Positions 15,624-25,179 of a DNA stretch of 64,000 bases are shown one piece after another. The notes beneath the pieces are model-generated. The model was not told the DNA's origin, ran no database searches, and was given only the letters and a program-made list of their open reading frames with translations. This DNA is from Ferrimonas aestuarii (GTDB taxonomy: Bacteria; Pseudomonadota; Gammaproteobacteria; Enterobacterales; Shewanellaceae), in assembly GCF_005116665.1 (NCBI RefSeq), contig NZ_SWCJ01000001.1, forward strand, positions 434,001 to 498,000. Direction: 5' to 3'. The translations under genes were made by a program, and so were the position numbers. Positions within the stretch are counted from its first letter, which is position 1, and each line of letters opens with the position of its first letter.

Positions 15624-17201
15624 CTAAGCGTCGTAGAGCTGGGTTTTGTACTCGGCGCAGGGCTGCTGCCAGTCGAAGCGGCACTCTTTGGCGTTGGCGC
15701 AGATCTGCTGCCAGGTGTCGCTACCTAGCATTGCCATCACTTCATCAAATCGCCTAAGCATCGCCAGACCTTGCTGTTCGAGTCCTTTTCCTTGAAACGC
15801 AAAGCCGGTTACGCCATCTTCAACGGTGTCTTTCAGCCCGCCGACATGATGCACAAGACAAGGCTGCCCCTCTCGCATCGCCATCAGCTGACTCAGGCCA
15901 CAGGGCTCAAATGAACTGGGCATTAAAAACAGCTGCCCTTGCTGGTATACCGCCGCCGACAGTTCCTCTTGGTAGCCATTTAAAAACAGGAAGTTGTCGT
16001 GACGAGCCGCAATCTGTTGCAATTGAGATTCGATGGCGCTGCTGCCACTGCCAAGGCAGAGGTACACGCCATTAGGGTGGCGCTGCTTGAGTTTAAATAG
16101 CAGGGTTTCCAGAACGGTTTTGCCGCTGGCAAGGGCGTGACAGAGGATCTGGGCTTTCTGCTCTGTGAGCCGAGCCACCGACGACAGAATCACGCTGGGC
16201 TGGCGGTTTTGGCTCTGCCACTGATTGATTCGGGCGTGGGCAATCAAGTCGACGCTGCGGGCGAACTCAGACTCGGCCTGCCACAAGCAGATCGACGACA
16301 GTGCCTTGGTGAGAAGCTGATTAAAATCGCCCCGCTCTGGGCCGATGTCTGGGTAGGTGAGGCCATTGAGAATGCCGATCAGTTTGCCCTGCTGCTTACA
16401 ACGGGACAGGTCGTCCTGTAGCCCCTCGCCGCCATAATAGCCAAGGTGAGGGTGGCTGGGTAACAGTACTTCTTCGGCATAACTTGGTGAAACCAGGTGA
16501 ACTTTGTCACTTAAGTTGATGCCGCAGCGCATGGGATTTAGGCATTCGCTGTAGCGGGGATCCCCGACCTTGGCCCAAGCATCGTGGGGCATGGCATGAA
16601 GCAGTTCCGGAAACCACTGCTCTAGCGAGGAGTCGCTGCCGCGATATGGGCGCGGTCCTTGATGGGCCAAGTTGTGGATGCTGAAAACGCAGCGTAGTCC
16701 CTGTAATGGCCGATATCTGGGGTCGAATTGACGCAGCAGCGCCAGCAGCGCCGTATGCCAATCATGAAGATGCAGTACTTGATACTCTCCCAGCTTGGCA
16801 TCACACAGGGCTTTGGCAACGCTGGCACAAAACAGGGCGAATTTGCTGGCATCGACGGCAAAAGGCTCTCCACGCTCGCGGCGGTCGTAGATGCGGCCAA
16901 CGCCAGCGCTAGCAAACAGAGGGTGATCCAGCAGGTAGAGTTGGCCTTGGGGGTGGCTTGGGTTATCGCAGCGATAGAGGGAGACCGCTTGCATCTGTCC
17001 GGCGAAGCTGACGCTAAGCTCACTGATGTGCTGGGCTTGCAGCTCTTGGGAAAAACGCCCGTAACTGGGCATGATCACATCGGCCTCTATCTGCTGTTTT
17101 GCCAGTTGCGGTGGTAGGTCGCGAATCACGTCGCCCATGCCGCCGACTTTGCCGCCCACAAAGGCGCCATTCTCGGCGCTGACCATCAATACCTTCGTCA
17201 T
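15624..17201 (-). CDS. glgA: Glycogen synthase GlgA
   Basis: A 525-residue ADP-glucose-dependent glycosyltransferase of family GT5 that elongates alpha-1,4-glucan chains. The N-terminal ADP-glucose loop reads KVGGMGDV instead of the usual KTGGLADV; the C-terminal GT-B half has SSFEPCGLSQLMAMREGQ with the expected nucleotide-sugar glutamate, then HHVGGLKDTV. ILNGLTYPDI replaces the common ILNGID. Both look like variants of a distinct GlgA subgroup, not damage. The ATG at 17201 begins 3 nt after the glgC stop. It is the last gene of the glycogen operon. Confidence 0.92.
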   Translation of the reverse strand: MTKVLMVSAENGAFVGGKVGGMGDVIRDLPPQLAKQQIEADVIMPSYGRFSQELQAQHISELSVSFAGQMQAVSLYRCDNPSHPQGQLYLLDHPLFASAGVGRIYDRRERGEPFAVDASKFALFCASVAKALCDAKLGEYQVLHLHDWHTALLALLRQFDPRYRPLQGLRCVFSIHNLAHQGPRPYRGSDSSLEQWFPELLHAMPHDAWAKVGDPRYSECLNPMRCGINLSDKVHLVSPSYAEEVLLPSHPHLGYYGGEGLQDDLSRCKQQGKLIGILNGLTYPDIGPERGDFNQLLTKALSSICLWQAESEFARSVDLIAHARINQWQSQNRQPSVILSSVARLTEQKAQILCHALASGKTVLETLLFKLKQRHPNGVYLCLGSGSSAIESQLQQIAARHDNFLFLNGYQEELSAAVYQQGQLFLMPSSFEPCGLSQLMAMREGQPCLVHHVGGLKDTVEDGVTGFAFQGKGLEQQGLAMLRRFDEVMAMLGSDTWQQICANAKECRFDWQQPCAEYKTQLYDA

Positions 17202-17204
17202 CCC

Positions 17205-18476
17205 TTAATCCTCATATCCAATGTTGAGCCCCAGCATCTCTCGAGTGACTAACACGCGGCCCTGCTCGGTCACGCGAAAGCCGCGCTTTTTGTCTTGCAT
17301 GCGGTCGTAGCCGATCACCATCTTTTCAGGGATGACGCAGCCTCGCTCTAAAATGGCGTTTTTGATTTGCGCCCCTTGACCTATCACCACATTGGGCAGG
17401 ATCACCGAGTCCTCAACGAGGGAGTAGTCGTGAATGTGGACACGATTAAACAGCACGCAGCGCCGCACCGTGGCACCGGAGATGATGCAGCCCGATGAAA
17501 CGATGGCGTCGGCGGCGGTGCCTCGTCGGCCATCGTCATCGAATACAAATTTGGCCGGTGCCAGCTGCTCTTGATAGCTCCAGATTGGCCAGCGTTGGTC
17601 GTACAGGTTCAGTGGTGGGGTGGGCTGGAGCAGCTCCATATTGGCCTGGTAGAAGGAGTCTAAGGTGCCCACATCACGCCAGTAGGGGGGCTCATTATCT
17701 AGGGCGCTGCGGTGCCGGTAGGCGAACACCTTGTGGTTGTTGATGATGGCGGGGATGATGTTTTTGCCAAAGTCGTGATCCGACTCGAGGTTACCGGCGT
17801 CTTGCTTTAACTGCTCGAACAGAAAGTCGGAGTTAAAAACGTAATTGCCCATGGACGCCAGGCACATCTCAGGGTTGTCGGGCAGAGGTTTGGGGTTAGC
17901 GGGTTTCTCCTCAAAGCCGATGATGCGGTGGCTGCGATCCACCTCCATCACGCCGAAACTGTTGGCGGCTTCGGCCACCGGCACTTCGATGCAGGAGACC
18001 GTCATATCGGCACCGGTTTCCGCGTGGGCGGCAATCAGCCCTGCGTAGTCCATGCGGTAGATGTGATCGCCAGAGAGCACCATCACGAACTTCGGATTCT
18101 CATGGCGGATGATGTCCTGATTTTGGAACACCGCATCGGCGGTGCCTTGATACCAGTCGTCGGAGTAGCGTTGGGAGGCAGGAAGGATCTCAACGGACTC
18201 CCCCAGCTCGCGTTTAAAATGCCCCCAACCTCGACTCAGATGGCGAATCAAACTGTGGGATTTGTATTGAGTCACCACCCCAATTCGACGCACTCCGGAG
18301 TTGACGCAGTTGGAGAGCGGGAAGTCGATGATTCGAAACTGCCCGCCAAAATAGACCGCCGGCTTGGCGCGCCAGTTGGTCAGCTCATGGAGGCGACTGC
18401 CACGGCCGCCGGCAAGAATCAGCGCATAAGTGTCACGGGTGAGGTTACTGACGTAGCGAGGATCAGCCTTTGTCAT
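17205..18476 (-). CDS. glgC: Glucose-1-phosphate adenylyltransferase GlgC
   Basis: A 423-residue enzyme that makes ADP-glucose from glucose-1-phosphate and ATP, the committed step of bacterial glycogen synthesis. The nucleotidyltransferase signature [15 protein letters not shown] begins near residue 19 and is followed by [10 protein letters not shown] and [15 protein letters not shown]. The substrate motif [11 protein letters not shown] analogue here is [14 protein letters not shown], near residue 132. A left-handed beta-helix of hexapeptide repeats forms the C-terminal third ([13 protein letters not shown]...). The start overlaps the end of glgP by 14 nt. Allosteric control by glycolytic intermediates is expected from the family. 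Confidence 0.95.
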   Translation of the reverse strand: MTKADPRYVSNLTRDTYALILAGGRGSRLHELTNWRAKPAVYFGGQFRIIDFPLSNCVNSGVRRIGVVTQYKSHSLIRHLSRGWGHFKRELGESVEILPASQRYSDDWYQGTADAVFQNQDIIRHENPKFVMVLSGDHIYRMDYAGLIAAHAETGADMTVSCIEVPVAEAANSFGVMEVDRSHRIIGFEEKPANPKPLPDNPEMCLASMGNYVFNSDFLFEQLKQDAGNLESDHDFGKNIIPAIINNHKVFAYRHRSALDNEPPYWRDVGTLDSFYQANMELLQPTPPLNLYDQRWPIWSYQEQLAPAKFVFDDDGRRGTAADAIVSSGCIISGATVRRCVLFNRVHIHDYSLVEDSVILPNVVIGQGAQIKNAILERGCVIPEKMVIGYDRMQDKKRGFRVTEQGRVLVTREMLGLNIGYED

Positions 18477-20967
18477 TCACTTGTTCCTTGTGGGAGTTGG
18501 AGGTGCTTGAAGTGCTGGAGCCGGTGGCGTCAGCACAATGCCAGATCTCATCTCGATAGTTGCTGATGGTCACATCGCTGGAGAAGCGACCGCTGGCGGC
18601 GGTATTGCGAATGCTCATGCGAGTCCAGTGGTCTTGGTTGGCGTAGGCGTGATCTACCTGCTCCTGAGCACACAGGTAGGCATCAAAGTCGGCCACGGTC
18701 ATCCAAGGATCGGTGGGGCTGAGTAGGGCATCCAAAATCGGCTGGAATAGACCTGGCTCTAGGAGGCTAAAGTGACCACTTTCCAGCAGCGACAGCACCT
18801 GACGTAGGTTGTCAGAACGCTCCACATAGTGGTGGGGGTGATAGTTTGTTCGGGTTTGGTGAACCTGATGGGCGTTGAGGCCAAACAGGAAGAAGTTTTC
18901 TTCGCCAACCGCATCCAGAATCTCGATGTTGGCGCCATCTAAGGTACCGATGGTGAGGGCTCCGTTCATCATGAACTTCATGTTGCCGGTTCCTGAGGCC
19001 TCTTTACCGGCGGTGCTGATCTGCTCAGACAGATCGGTGCCAGGGCAGATCACTTCCATGGCGCTGACGTTGTAGTCGGGCAGCACCGCCATTCTCAACC
19101 AAGGTCGAACGCGGGGATCGGAATTGACCATGTAGGCGACGTTATTGGCCAGCTTTAGAATCAATTTGGCCATGGTGTAACCCGGTGCCGCCTTGCCGCC
19201 AATCAGCACGCAGCGAGGGGTAATGCCTTGGGTATCTCCCTGAGTGATGCGGCGATAGAGGTGAATCACGTGAAGAATATTAAGTAGCTGGCGCTTGTAC
19301 TCGTGGATTCGTTTGACCTGAACATCAAACATCATGCTCGGGTCAAATTCGACTCCGCAACGCGCTTCCACTAGGCGAGCAACCGCCTTTTTGTTGCTGT
19401 GTTTTATCTCACGCCAGTGGTGACAAAAATCGCTATCACTGGTGTAGGCGCTGATGGCATTGAGCTGAGATAGGTCGGTGATCCAGCCTTCTCCCATGCG
19501 CTCCGTCAACAGCTTGGCCAATCTTGGGTTGGCGTTGGCCAGCCAGCGGCGAGGGGTGACGCCGTTGGTCTTGTTGTTAAAGCGCTGCGGCCACAGCTCA
19601 TAAAAGGTTTTAAATAGGCCATTGGTGAGCAGTTCGGTGTGCAGCTTGGCGACGCCATTAACAGAGAAACTGCCAACGATGGCCAGATGGGCCATGCGCA
19701 CCTGTTTGTGGGGACCGTCGCTGATGATAGACAGTTCTGCCAGTTTGCTGCCATCACCGGGCCAGTGGTGGGCAACCTGCTCTAGGAAGCGGGCGTTGAT
19801 CTCATAGATGATCTCCAGAACCCGAGGCAGCAGCCGCTCAAACAGCTCCACAGGCCAGCACTCTAACGCTTCGGGCAGCAGGGTGTGGTTGGTGTATGCC
19901 ATCACTCTGTGAGTAATGGCCCAGGCCTCATCCCAGCCCTGCTCATAGACGTCCATCAGCAGCCGCATCATCTCTGCGACGGAAACGCTTGGGTGGGTGT
20001 CGTTGAGCTGAATCACGTGGTTGGCGGCAAAGGCGTCGAAGTCGGCGCCGTGGCTGCTGACGAAGCTGGCAAGCATATCTTGCAGACTGGCAGAGCTTAA
20101 GAAGTACTGCTGACGTAACCTCAGCTCTTTGCCATTTTCGCTGCTGTCATTGGGGTAGAGCACCATGGTGATCTGTTCCGCTTGGTTCTTCGCGGCCACC
20201 GCCTCGCTATAGCCACCCTGATTGAACTGGCTGAGGTCAAACTCATCGGTGGCTTCTGCTTTCCACAGTCTTAGGGTGTTGATGCGGCCGTTTTGGTAGC
20301 CAGGAATGGGCAGATCAAAGGCCACTGCCAACACCTCTTCGCTGTCGAGCCACTGATGGTGTAAACGCCCCTGCTCATCGGTGTAGGTATCCGTTCGGCC
20401 ACCAAAGCGTACCAGTTGGTTATGGTGGGGAACCTTGATTTCCCAGGGGTTACCGTCACGAAGCCAGCGGTCTGGCTGCTCAATCTGGTGACCCTCGCAA
20501 AATTGCTGGGTAAACATGCCGTATTCATAGCGGATGCCATATCCTAGAACCGGCATGTCCAAGCAGGCGCAGCTGTCGAGAAAGCAGGCTGCCAGTCGAC
20601 CAAGCCCGCCGTTACCAAGGCCAGCGTCCTGCTCTTGCTCGGCGATCTGTTCGAGTTCGGCACTGTAATTGAGTAGCGTTTGTTCAACTTCTGGCTTGAG
20701 GTTGAGGTTTAAAATGGCATTACCTAGAGCCCGGCCCATCAGAAACTCCAACGACAGGTAGGCCACTTTGCGGGTGCTGAACTGGTTGTTTCGAATTCGA
20801 GTGTCACGCCACTTATCCATCAATTGCTCGCGCACGCTCAGTGCCAGCGCTTGGTAGAGATCTCGCTCTTGGGGCTTGTCTCGGCTGAGGCTATAGCGGA
20901 TGTAATGATCAAAGCTGTTTTTCAGCGAGTCTACGTGGGCTGATTTGTTGCTTTTGGCTCTTGGCAT
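18463..20967 (-). CDS. glgP: Glycogen phosphorylase GlgP
   Basis: An 834-residue GT35 phosphorylase that releases glucose-1-phosphate from glycogen. The pyridoxal-phosphate lysine lies in [20 protein letters not shown], and [17 protein letters not shown] appears here as [20 protein letters not shown] in the N-terminal half. Length matches bacterial and yeast phosphorylases. The start is the ATG at 20967 with AAAGGA upstream; the preceding TTG in frame is not needed. Only 4 nt separate it from the glgX stop. Having the degrading enzyme between glgX and glgC means synthesis and breakdown enzymes are made together, so flux is likely set allosterically. Confidence 0.95.
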   Translation of the reverse strand: MPRAKSNKSAHVDSLKNSFDHYIRYSLSRDKPQERDLYQALALSVREQLMDKWRDTRIRNNQFSTRKVAYLSLEFLMGRALGNAILNLNLKPEVEQTLLNYSAELEQIAEQEQDAGLGNGGLGRLAACFLDSCACLDMPVLGYGIRYEYGMFTQQFCEGHQIEQPDRWLRDGNPWEIKVPHHNQLVRFGGRTDTYTDEQGRLHHQWLDSEEVLAVAFDLPIPGYQNGRINTLRLWKAEATDEFDLSQFNQGGYSEAVAAKNQAEQITMVLYPNDSSENGKELRLRQQYFLSSASLQDMLASFVSSHGADFDAFAANHVIQLNDTHPSVSVAEMMRLLMDVYEQGWDEAWAITHRVMAYTNHTLLPEALECWPVELFERLLPRVLEIIYEINARFLEQVAHHWPGDGSKLAELSIISDGPHKQVRMAHLAIVGSFSVNGVAKLHTELLTNGLFKTFYELWPQRFNNKTNGVTPRRWLANANPRLAKLLTERMGEGWITDLSQLNAISAYTSDSDFCHHWREIKHSNKKAVARLVEARCGVEFDPSMMFDVQVKRIHEYKRQLLNILHVIHLYRRITQGDTQGITPRCVLIGGKAAPGYTMAKLILKLANNVAYMVNSDPRVRPWLRMAVLPDYNVSAMEVICPGTDLSEQISTAGKEASGTGNMKFMMNGALTIGTLDGANIEILDAVGEENFFLFGLNAHQVHQTRTNYHPHHYVERSDNLRQVLSLLESGHFSLLEPGLFQPILDALLSPTDPWMTVADFDAYLCAQEQVDHAYANQDHWTRMSIRNTAASGRFSSDVTISNYRDEIWHCADATGSSTSSTSNSHKEQVNDKG

Positions 20968-20971
20968 CAAG

Positions 20972-22999
20972 TTAGTCCTTTAACGAAGCCGACAATACCG
21001 CCAGGCTGTGAGGTTGAAGTTCAATCCGTTCTTGCACAAGTTCATTGTCTGGATGGCTGCTGATCTCCAGTTGCCAGCCTCGATGCTGTGAGTTGTCTGG
21101 CAGGGTTTGGATGCTGGCCTGTGGTGAGGCGTTCATGGCCAGCAGCAGTGAATAGGGAGCGCGGCTATATCGCATGGCAATCTGGCGTCGCTGAGGTTGT
21201 AGCCACTGTTTCTCAGATAGCGGCAGAGCGGCTTCATCAAACCAATGGCAACCGTAGGGCTCAGATTGATGATGCAGGTATTCGTAACTAAATAATCCTT
21301 GAAAGCGGCGACGCAGGGCGGTCAAAGAGGCTATCCAGTCTGCCAAAGTGGAATCAGACCAATTAACCCAACCGATCGGATTGTCTTGGCAGTAAGCGTT
21401 ATTGTTCCCTTGTTGACTGTTTTCGGCTTCATCGCCAGCCAGCAGCATTGGGGTGCCTTGAGACAGCAGCACGCATGCCAGCAAGTTTTTCTGTTGCCTG
21501 AGCCGCAGGGCGTTGATATCGGCATCCTCGGTTGGCCCTTCGCTGCCGTGGTTGTGACTTAAGTTATGGCTATGGCCATCTCGGTTGTCTTCGCCGTTTG
21601 CTTGGTTATGACGCTGGGTAAAACTGACCAGATCCATCAGGGTAAAGCCATCGTGACTGGTGATGAAATTGATGCTGGCGGTGGGGCCGCGTTGGTCTTT
21701 GTCAAACAGAGCCGCGGAGCCGTGAAGCACCTCAGCCAGTGGCCGAAGGCGGTCGGGATCGGCGCGCCAGAAGCTGCGTAGGGTATCTCGGAAACGATCG
21801 TTCCACTCTCGCCAGCGGCCGCTAAATTGCCCTAATTGATACCCTTGCTGGCCGAGATCCCAAGGTTCGGCAATCAGTTTGCAGCGGCGCAGTGTGGGGT
21901 CTTGGTGTATCGCCTGCAACAGGCCGCTGTGACGAGTAAAATGGGGCGTGCGCCCTAGGGTGGTTGCTAAGTCAAAGCGAAAACCATCCACGCCAACCTC
22001 TTCGACCCAGTACCTCAAACTGTCGGTGACCATTCGCACAACCATGGGGTGACTCAGATCAAGGCTATTGCCGCAGCCACTGTGGTTTTCATAAAAGCGA
22101 GGGTTATCGGTAACTCGGTAGTAGCTGAGGTTGTCGATGCCGCGAAAGCTGTAGTGGGGGCCATGTTCATTGCCCTCGGCGCTGTGATTGAAAACCACGT
22201 CTAAAATCAGCTCCAACCCGTGCTGGTGAAGCACATCGATAACGTCGGCCAAAGCCTTAGGGTTACCATCGTCTAGCAGGGTATTTTGGAAGGCGAAAAA
22301 CTGCAGGTTGTTGTATCCCCAGTAGTTAGTGAGTGCCTTCGAGACAATAAAGGGTTCGCTGGCTTTGGGGTGAATGGGCAGCAGTTCAATGGTGGTGATC
22401 CCTAATCGCTTAAAGTGAGCGATGGCCTCTGGCTGACACAGGGCGGAGAGTTTGCCCCGGTGGGCAGGGGAGATCTGTGGCCACAGTTGAGACAACCCTT
22501 TGGGATGAGCTTCGTAGATCACCGTTTTAGGCCAGGGAATTCGAGGGTAGCGATGGCTAAAGCCGAGAGGTTCAACCACCACGGACTTGGGCATGACAGC
22601 GGCAGAGTCGATGCTGCAGATCTGCCCTTGCTGCTCTTCGCCTTGGTAACCCAACTGGTGTGGGTGAAACTCAAGGTCGCGACTCAAGCGCCGCGAATAA
22701 GGGTCAATGAGCAGTTTGTTAGGGTTAAATCTTTGGCCCTTTTCGGGTTGATATGGGCCGTAGACTCGATAGCCGTAACGCTGACCTGCACCGATGCCCG
22801 CAATCCAAGTTTGCCAAATATGACCGGTGCCCTGGGTCAAGTCATGGCTACTTTGATGGCGGTCGTGCTCGTCAAACAGACACAATATGACCCGCTGCGC
22901 CCCTTGGGAATAGAGTGCAAAGCGCACCCCGCCATCAACCATGGTGGTGCCAAGTTCAGGGTTTTCCTCAATGAGCGCAGTTGGGGCAGTTTGGGTCAC
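20972..22999 (-). CDS. glgX: Glycogen debranching enzyme GlgX
   Basis: A 675-residue GH13 isoamylase-type enzyme that cleaves alpha-1,6 branches left by phosphorylase. After an N-terminal CBM48-like module (GVRFALYSQGAQRVILCLFD) come the GH13 regions: DVVFNHSAEG, GFRFDLATTLGR with the catalytic Asp, AEPWDLG with the acid/base Glu, and FITSHDGFTL with the third acid. A GTG at 22999 shares GTGA with the glgB stop, and GGGAG lies 8 nt upstream, so this start is preferred over the ATG at 23029 inside glgB. Confidence 0.92.
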   Translation of the reverse strand: MTQTAPTALIEENPELGTTMVDGGVRFALYSQGAQRVILCLFDEHDRHQSSHDLTQGTGHIWQTWIAGIGAGQRYGYRVYGPYQPEKGQRFNPNKLLIDPYSRRLSRDLEFHPHQLGYQGEEQQGQICSIDSAAVMPKSVVVEPLGFSHRYPRIPWPKTVIYEAHPKGLSQLWPQISPAHRGKLSALCQPEAIAHFKRLGITTIELLPIHPKASEPFIVSKALTNYWGYNNLQFFAFQNTLLDDGNPKALADVIDVLHQHGLELILDVVFNHSAEGNEHGPHYSFRGIDNLSYYRVTDNPRFYENHSGCGNSLDLSHPMVVRMVTDSLRYWVEEVGVDGFRFDLATTLGRTPHFTRHSGLLQAIHQDPTLRRCKLIAEPWDLGQQGYQLGQFSGRWREWNDRFRDTLRSFWRADPDRLRPLAEVLHGSAALFDKDQRGPTASINFITSHDGFTLMDLVSFTQRHNQANGEDNRDGHSHNLSHNHGSEGPTEDADINALRLRQQKNLLACVLLSQGTPMLLAGDEAENSQQGNNNAYCQDNPIGWVNWSDSTLADWIASLTALRRRFQGLFSYEYLHHQSEPYGCHWFDEAALPLSEKQWLQPQRRQIAMRYSRAPYSLLLAMNASPQASIQTLPDNSQHRGWQLEISSHPDNELVQERIELQPHSLAVLSASLKD

Positions 23000-25179
23000 A
23001 GGGCCGACTCCCGAGCTAGGTAGACACAACCGAGCGGAGGCACGGTGATCCGGATACTGTGGGGCTGCTGGTGAGCCTCAATCGCTTCGCTTGGATGGGG
23101 GACATCGCTGGTGACGCCACTGCCACCAAAGCGGCGGTGGTCGCTGTTGATTAGGGTGGTGTACAGGCCTGCTTGAGGTACCCCAAGGCGAAAGTCGGTA
23201 TGAACCTGAGGGGTCATGTTGATGATGGCCACAACCGCGTTGCCTTGGCTGTCGTAGCGAACAAAGCTAAATAGGCTGCGCTCGGCGTCATCACAGTCGA
23301 GCCAGCGGAAACCCTCGTCACTGTGGTCAAGTTCATAAAGCGCCGGAGTGGCTTTGTAGAGGGCGTTTAGCTCACTTACAAAGCGCTGAACGCCTTGGTG
23401 GGTGTCAAACCCCAATAGTGGCCAGTCTAATTGACCGTCGTGATGCCACTCCTGCCACTGGCCGAACTCTTGGCCCATAAACAGCAGCTTTTTGCCAGGA
23501 TGGGCCCACATAAAGCCATAGAATGCTCGCAGGGTGGCAAACTGTTGCCATGGGTCGCCGGGAATTTTGCTGAGCATGGCACCTTTGCCATGCACCACTT
23601 CATCGTGACTGATGGCCAGAATGAAGTTCTCGCTGTAGGCGTAGACCATGGCAAAGTTCATCAGGCCATGGTGGTGGCAGCGGTAGAGGGGATCTTGATT
23701 TAGGTAACGCAGGCAATCGTTCATCCAGCCCATGTTCCACTTGTAGCCAAACCCCAGTCCGCCCTGTTCAATGCCGTGGCTGACGCCAGACCAACTGGTG
23801 GACTCTTCGGCCACCATCAGTACTCCGGGAAAATTGAAATGGCAGCGCTGATTTAGGGTTTTCAGTAGGCTGACCGCTTCAAGATGTTCATTGCCACCAT
23901 CAATATTGGGTTGCCATTCATCTGGGCCGCGGCTGTAGTCTAGATACAGCATGGAGGAGACCGCATCGAGGCGCAGGCCATCGAAATGGAACTCCTTAAG
24001 CCAGTAGAAGGCATTACTGAGCAGGTAACTGCGCACTTCGTTGCGGCCGTAGTTGAATAGGGCGGTATCCCAATCAGGGTGATGGGCTTTGCTGGGATCG
24101 TGATGTTCATAAAGGGCGGTACCGTCGAAGCGCTCCAAACCATAACTGTCTTTGGGGAAATGGGCGATGACCCAGTCGAGCAAGACGCCTATGCCCTGCT
24201 GATGGCAGCGGTCAATAAAGCCCTTGAGCTGGTCTTGGGTGCCCAACCTTGGATCCAGCGAATATAGACCGATGGGCTGGTAGCCCCAAGAACCGGTAAA
24301 AGGGTGAGCCATGATCGGCATCAGCTGAATGTGGGTAAAGCCCATCTGCTTCACATAGGGAATCAAGCTGTCAGCCAGTTGGTCGAAATTCAGGTGACGA
24401 TTGTGTTCATCTCGCTTCCAGGAGCCTGCGTGCAGTTCATAAATGCTCAAGGGCTCTTGCCAACTGTTTCCCTCGCCGCGCTGGCGCAGCCACTTCTGAT
24501 CTTGCCACTGATACGGCGGTTTGGCAGGAACTCGGCCGGCGTTAAACGGGGGTAACGCCATGACCTTGGCATAGGGGTCGGCTTTTTTTCGCCACAGATT
24601 GTCGTCGCCAAGGATGTGGAACTGATAATGCTGATTGGCGGTTAACCTGGGAATAAACAGCTGCCAGATGCCGCTGTCACCGCAATGAAGCATGGGGTGG
24701 GCGTCGTCATCCCAGTGGTTAAAATCACCGATGAGGTTGACCCGTTTGGCGTTCGGCGCCCATAGAGCAAAGCGAACGCCCTCGATGCCATCTTGACAGT
24801 GCCAGTTAGCGCCAAGGTAGTGATAAGCCTGCTCTAAGGTGCCTTCGGCAAACATGAACTGCTGTTCGCTGTCGAGCTCGGGAGCAAACTGATAGGGGTC
24901 GATGACCTCGATGCTCTGCTCTGGGTAGCGCACCCGAAATTGATAGCGAAAAGGTTTAAATCGGCGACCTACCGCCCCAAAAAACTCGCCGGCGTCGTTA
25001 AGTTTTGGCAGCTCGCAGACGGTTTTACCTGACTGGAGGTGCAGCACCTCCACGCGAACGGCACCGGGGAAATAGCAGCCGATGGTGAGCCCTCGCTTAC
25101 CTTGGCTAGGCTTCATGCCCCGTTGATTGAGCTCAAGGCGAGGGGCATGGTCGATGTCAGGGGAACAGGTCAGGGTCAT
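22996..25179 (-). CDS. glgB: 1,4-alpha-glucan branching enzyme GlgB
   Basis: A 727-residue GH13 branching enzyme, the same size as the E. coli protein. It has an N-terminal GlgB module, a CBM48 domain (GVRFALWAPNAKRVNLIGDFN), and the catalytic barrel with DWVIAHFP, DGLRLDAVSSML carrying the nucleophile Asp, VAEESTSW with the acid/base Glu, and LAISHDEVVHGKG. It transfers alpha-1,4 segments to alpha-1,6 positions. The ATG at 25179 overlaps the malQ stop in an ATGA junction; a longer frame to 25284 would lie within malQ. Confidence 0.95.
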   Translation of the reverse strand: MTLTCSPDIDHAPRLELNQRGMKPSQGKRGLTIGCYFPGAVRVEVLHLQSGKTVCELPKLNDAGEFFGAVGRRFKPFRYQFRVRYPEQSIEVIDPYQFAPELDSEQQFMFAEGTLEQAYHYLGANWHCQDGIEGVRFALWAPNAKRVNLIGDFNHWDDDAHPMLHCGDSGIWQLFIPRLTANQHYQFHILGDDNLWRKKADPYAKVMALPPFNAGRVPAKPPYQWQDQKWLRQRGEGNSWQEPLSIYELHAGSWKRDEHNRHLNFDQLADSLIPYVKQMGFTHIQLMPIMAHPFTGSWGYQPIGLYSLDPRLGTQDQLKGFIDRCHQQGIGVLLDWVIAHFPKDSYGLERFDGTALYEHHDPSKAHHPDWDTALFNYGRNEVRSYLLSNAFYWLKEFHFDGLRLDAVSSMLYLDYSRGPDEWQPNIDGGNEHLEAVSLLKTLNQRCHFNFPGVLMVAEESTSWSGVSHGIEQGGLGFGYKWNMGWMNDCLRYLNQDPLYRCHHHGLMNFAMVYAYSENFILAISHDEVVHGKGAMLSKIPGDPWQQFATLRAFYGFMWAHPGKKLLFMGQEFGQWQEWHHDGQLDWPLLGFDTHQGVQRFVSELNALYKATPALYELDHSDEGFRWLDCDDAERSLFSFVRYDSQGNAVVAIINMTPQVHTDFRLGVPQAGLYTTLINSDHRRFGGSGVTSDVPHPSEAIEAHQQPHSIRITVPPLGCVYLARESAL

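Noticed and set aside
17928..18566. 212-codon plus-strand frame across the glgC-glgP junction
   Set aside because: It is antisense to two well-supported genes and has no ribosome site or family features.
22415..23023. 202-codon plus-strand frame inside glgX
   Set aside because: Shadow of glgX, whose catalytic motifs are intact on the minus strand.
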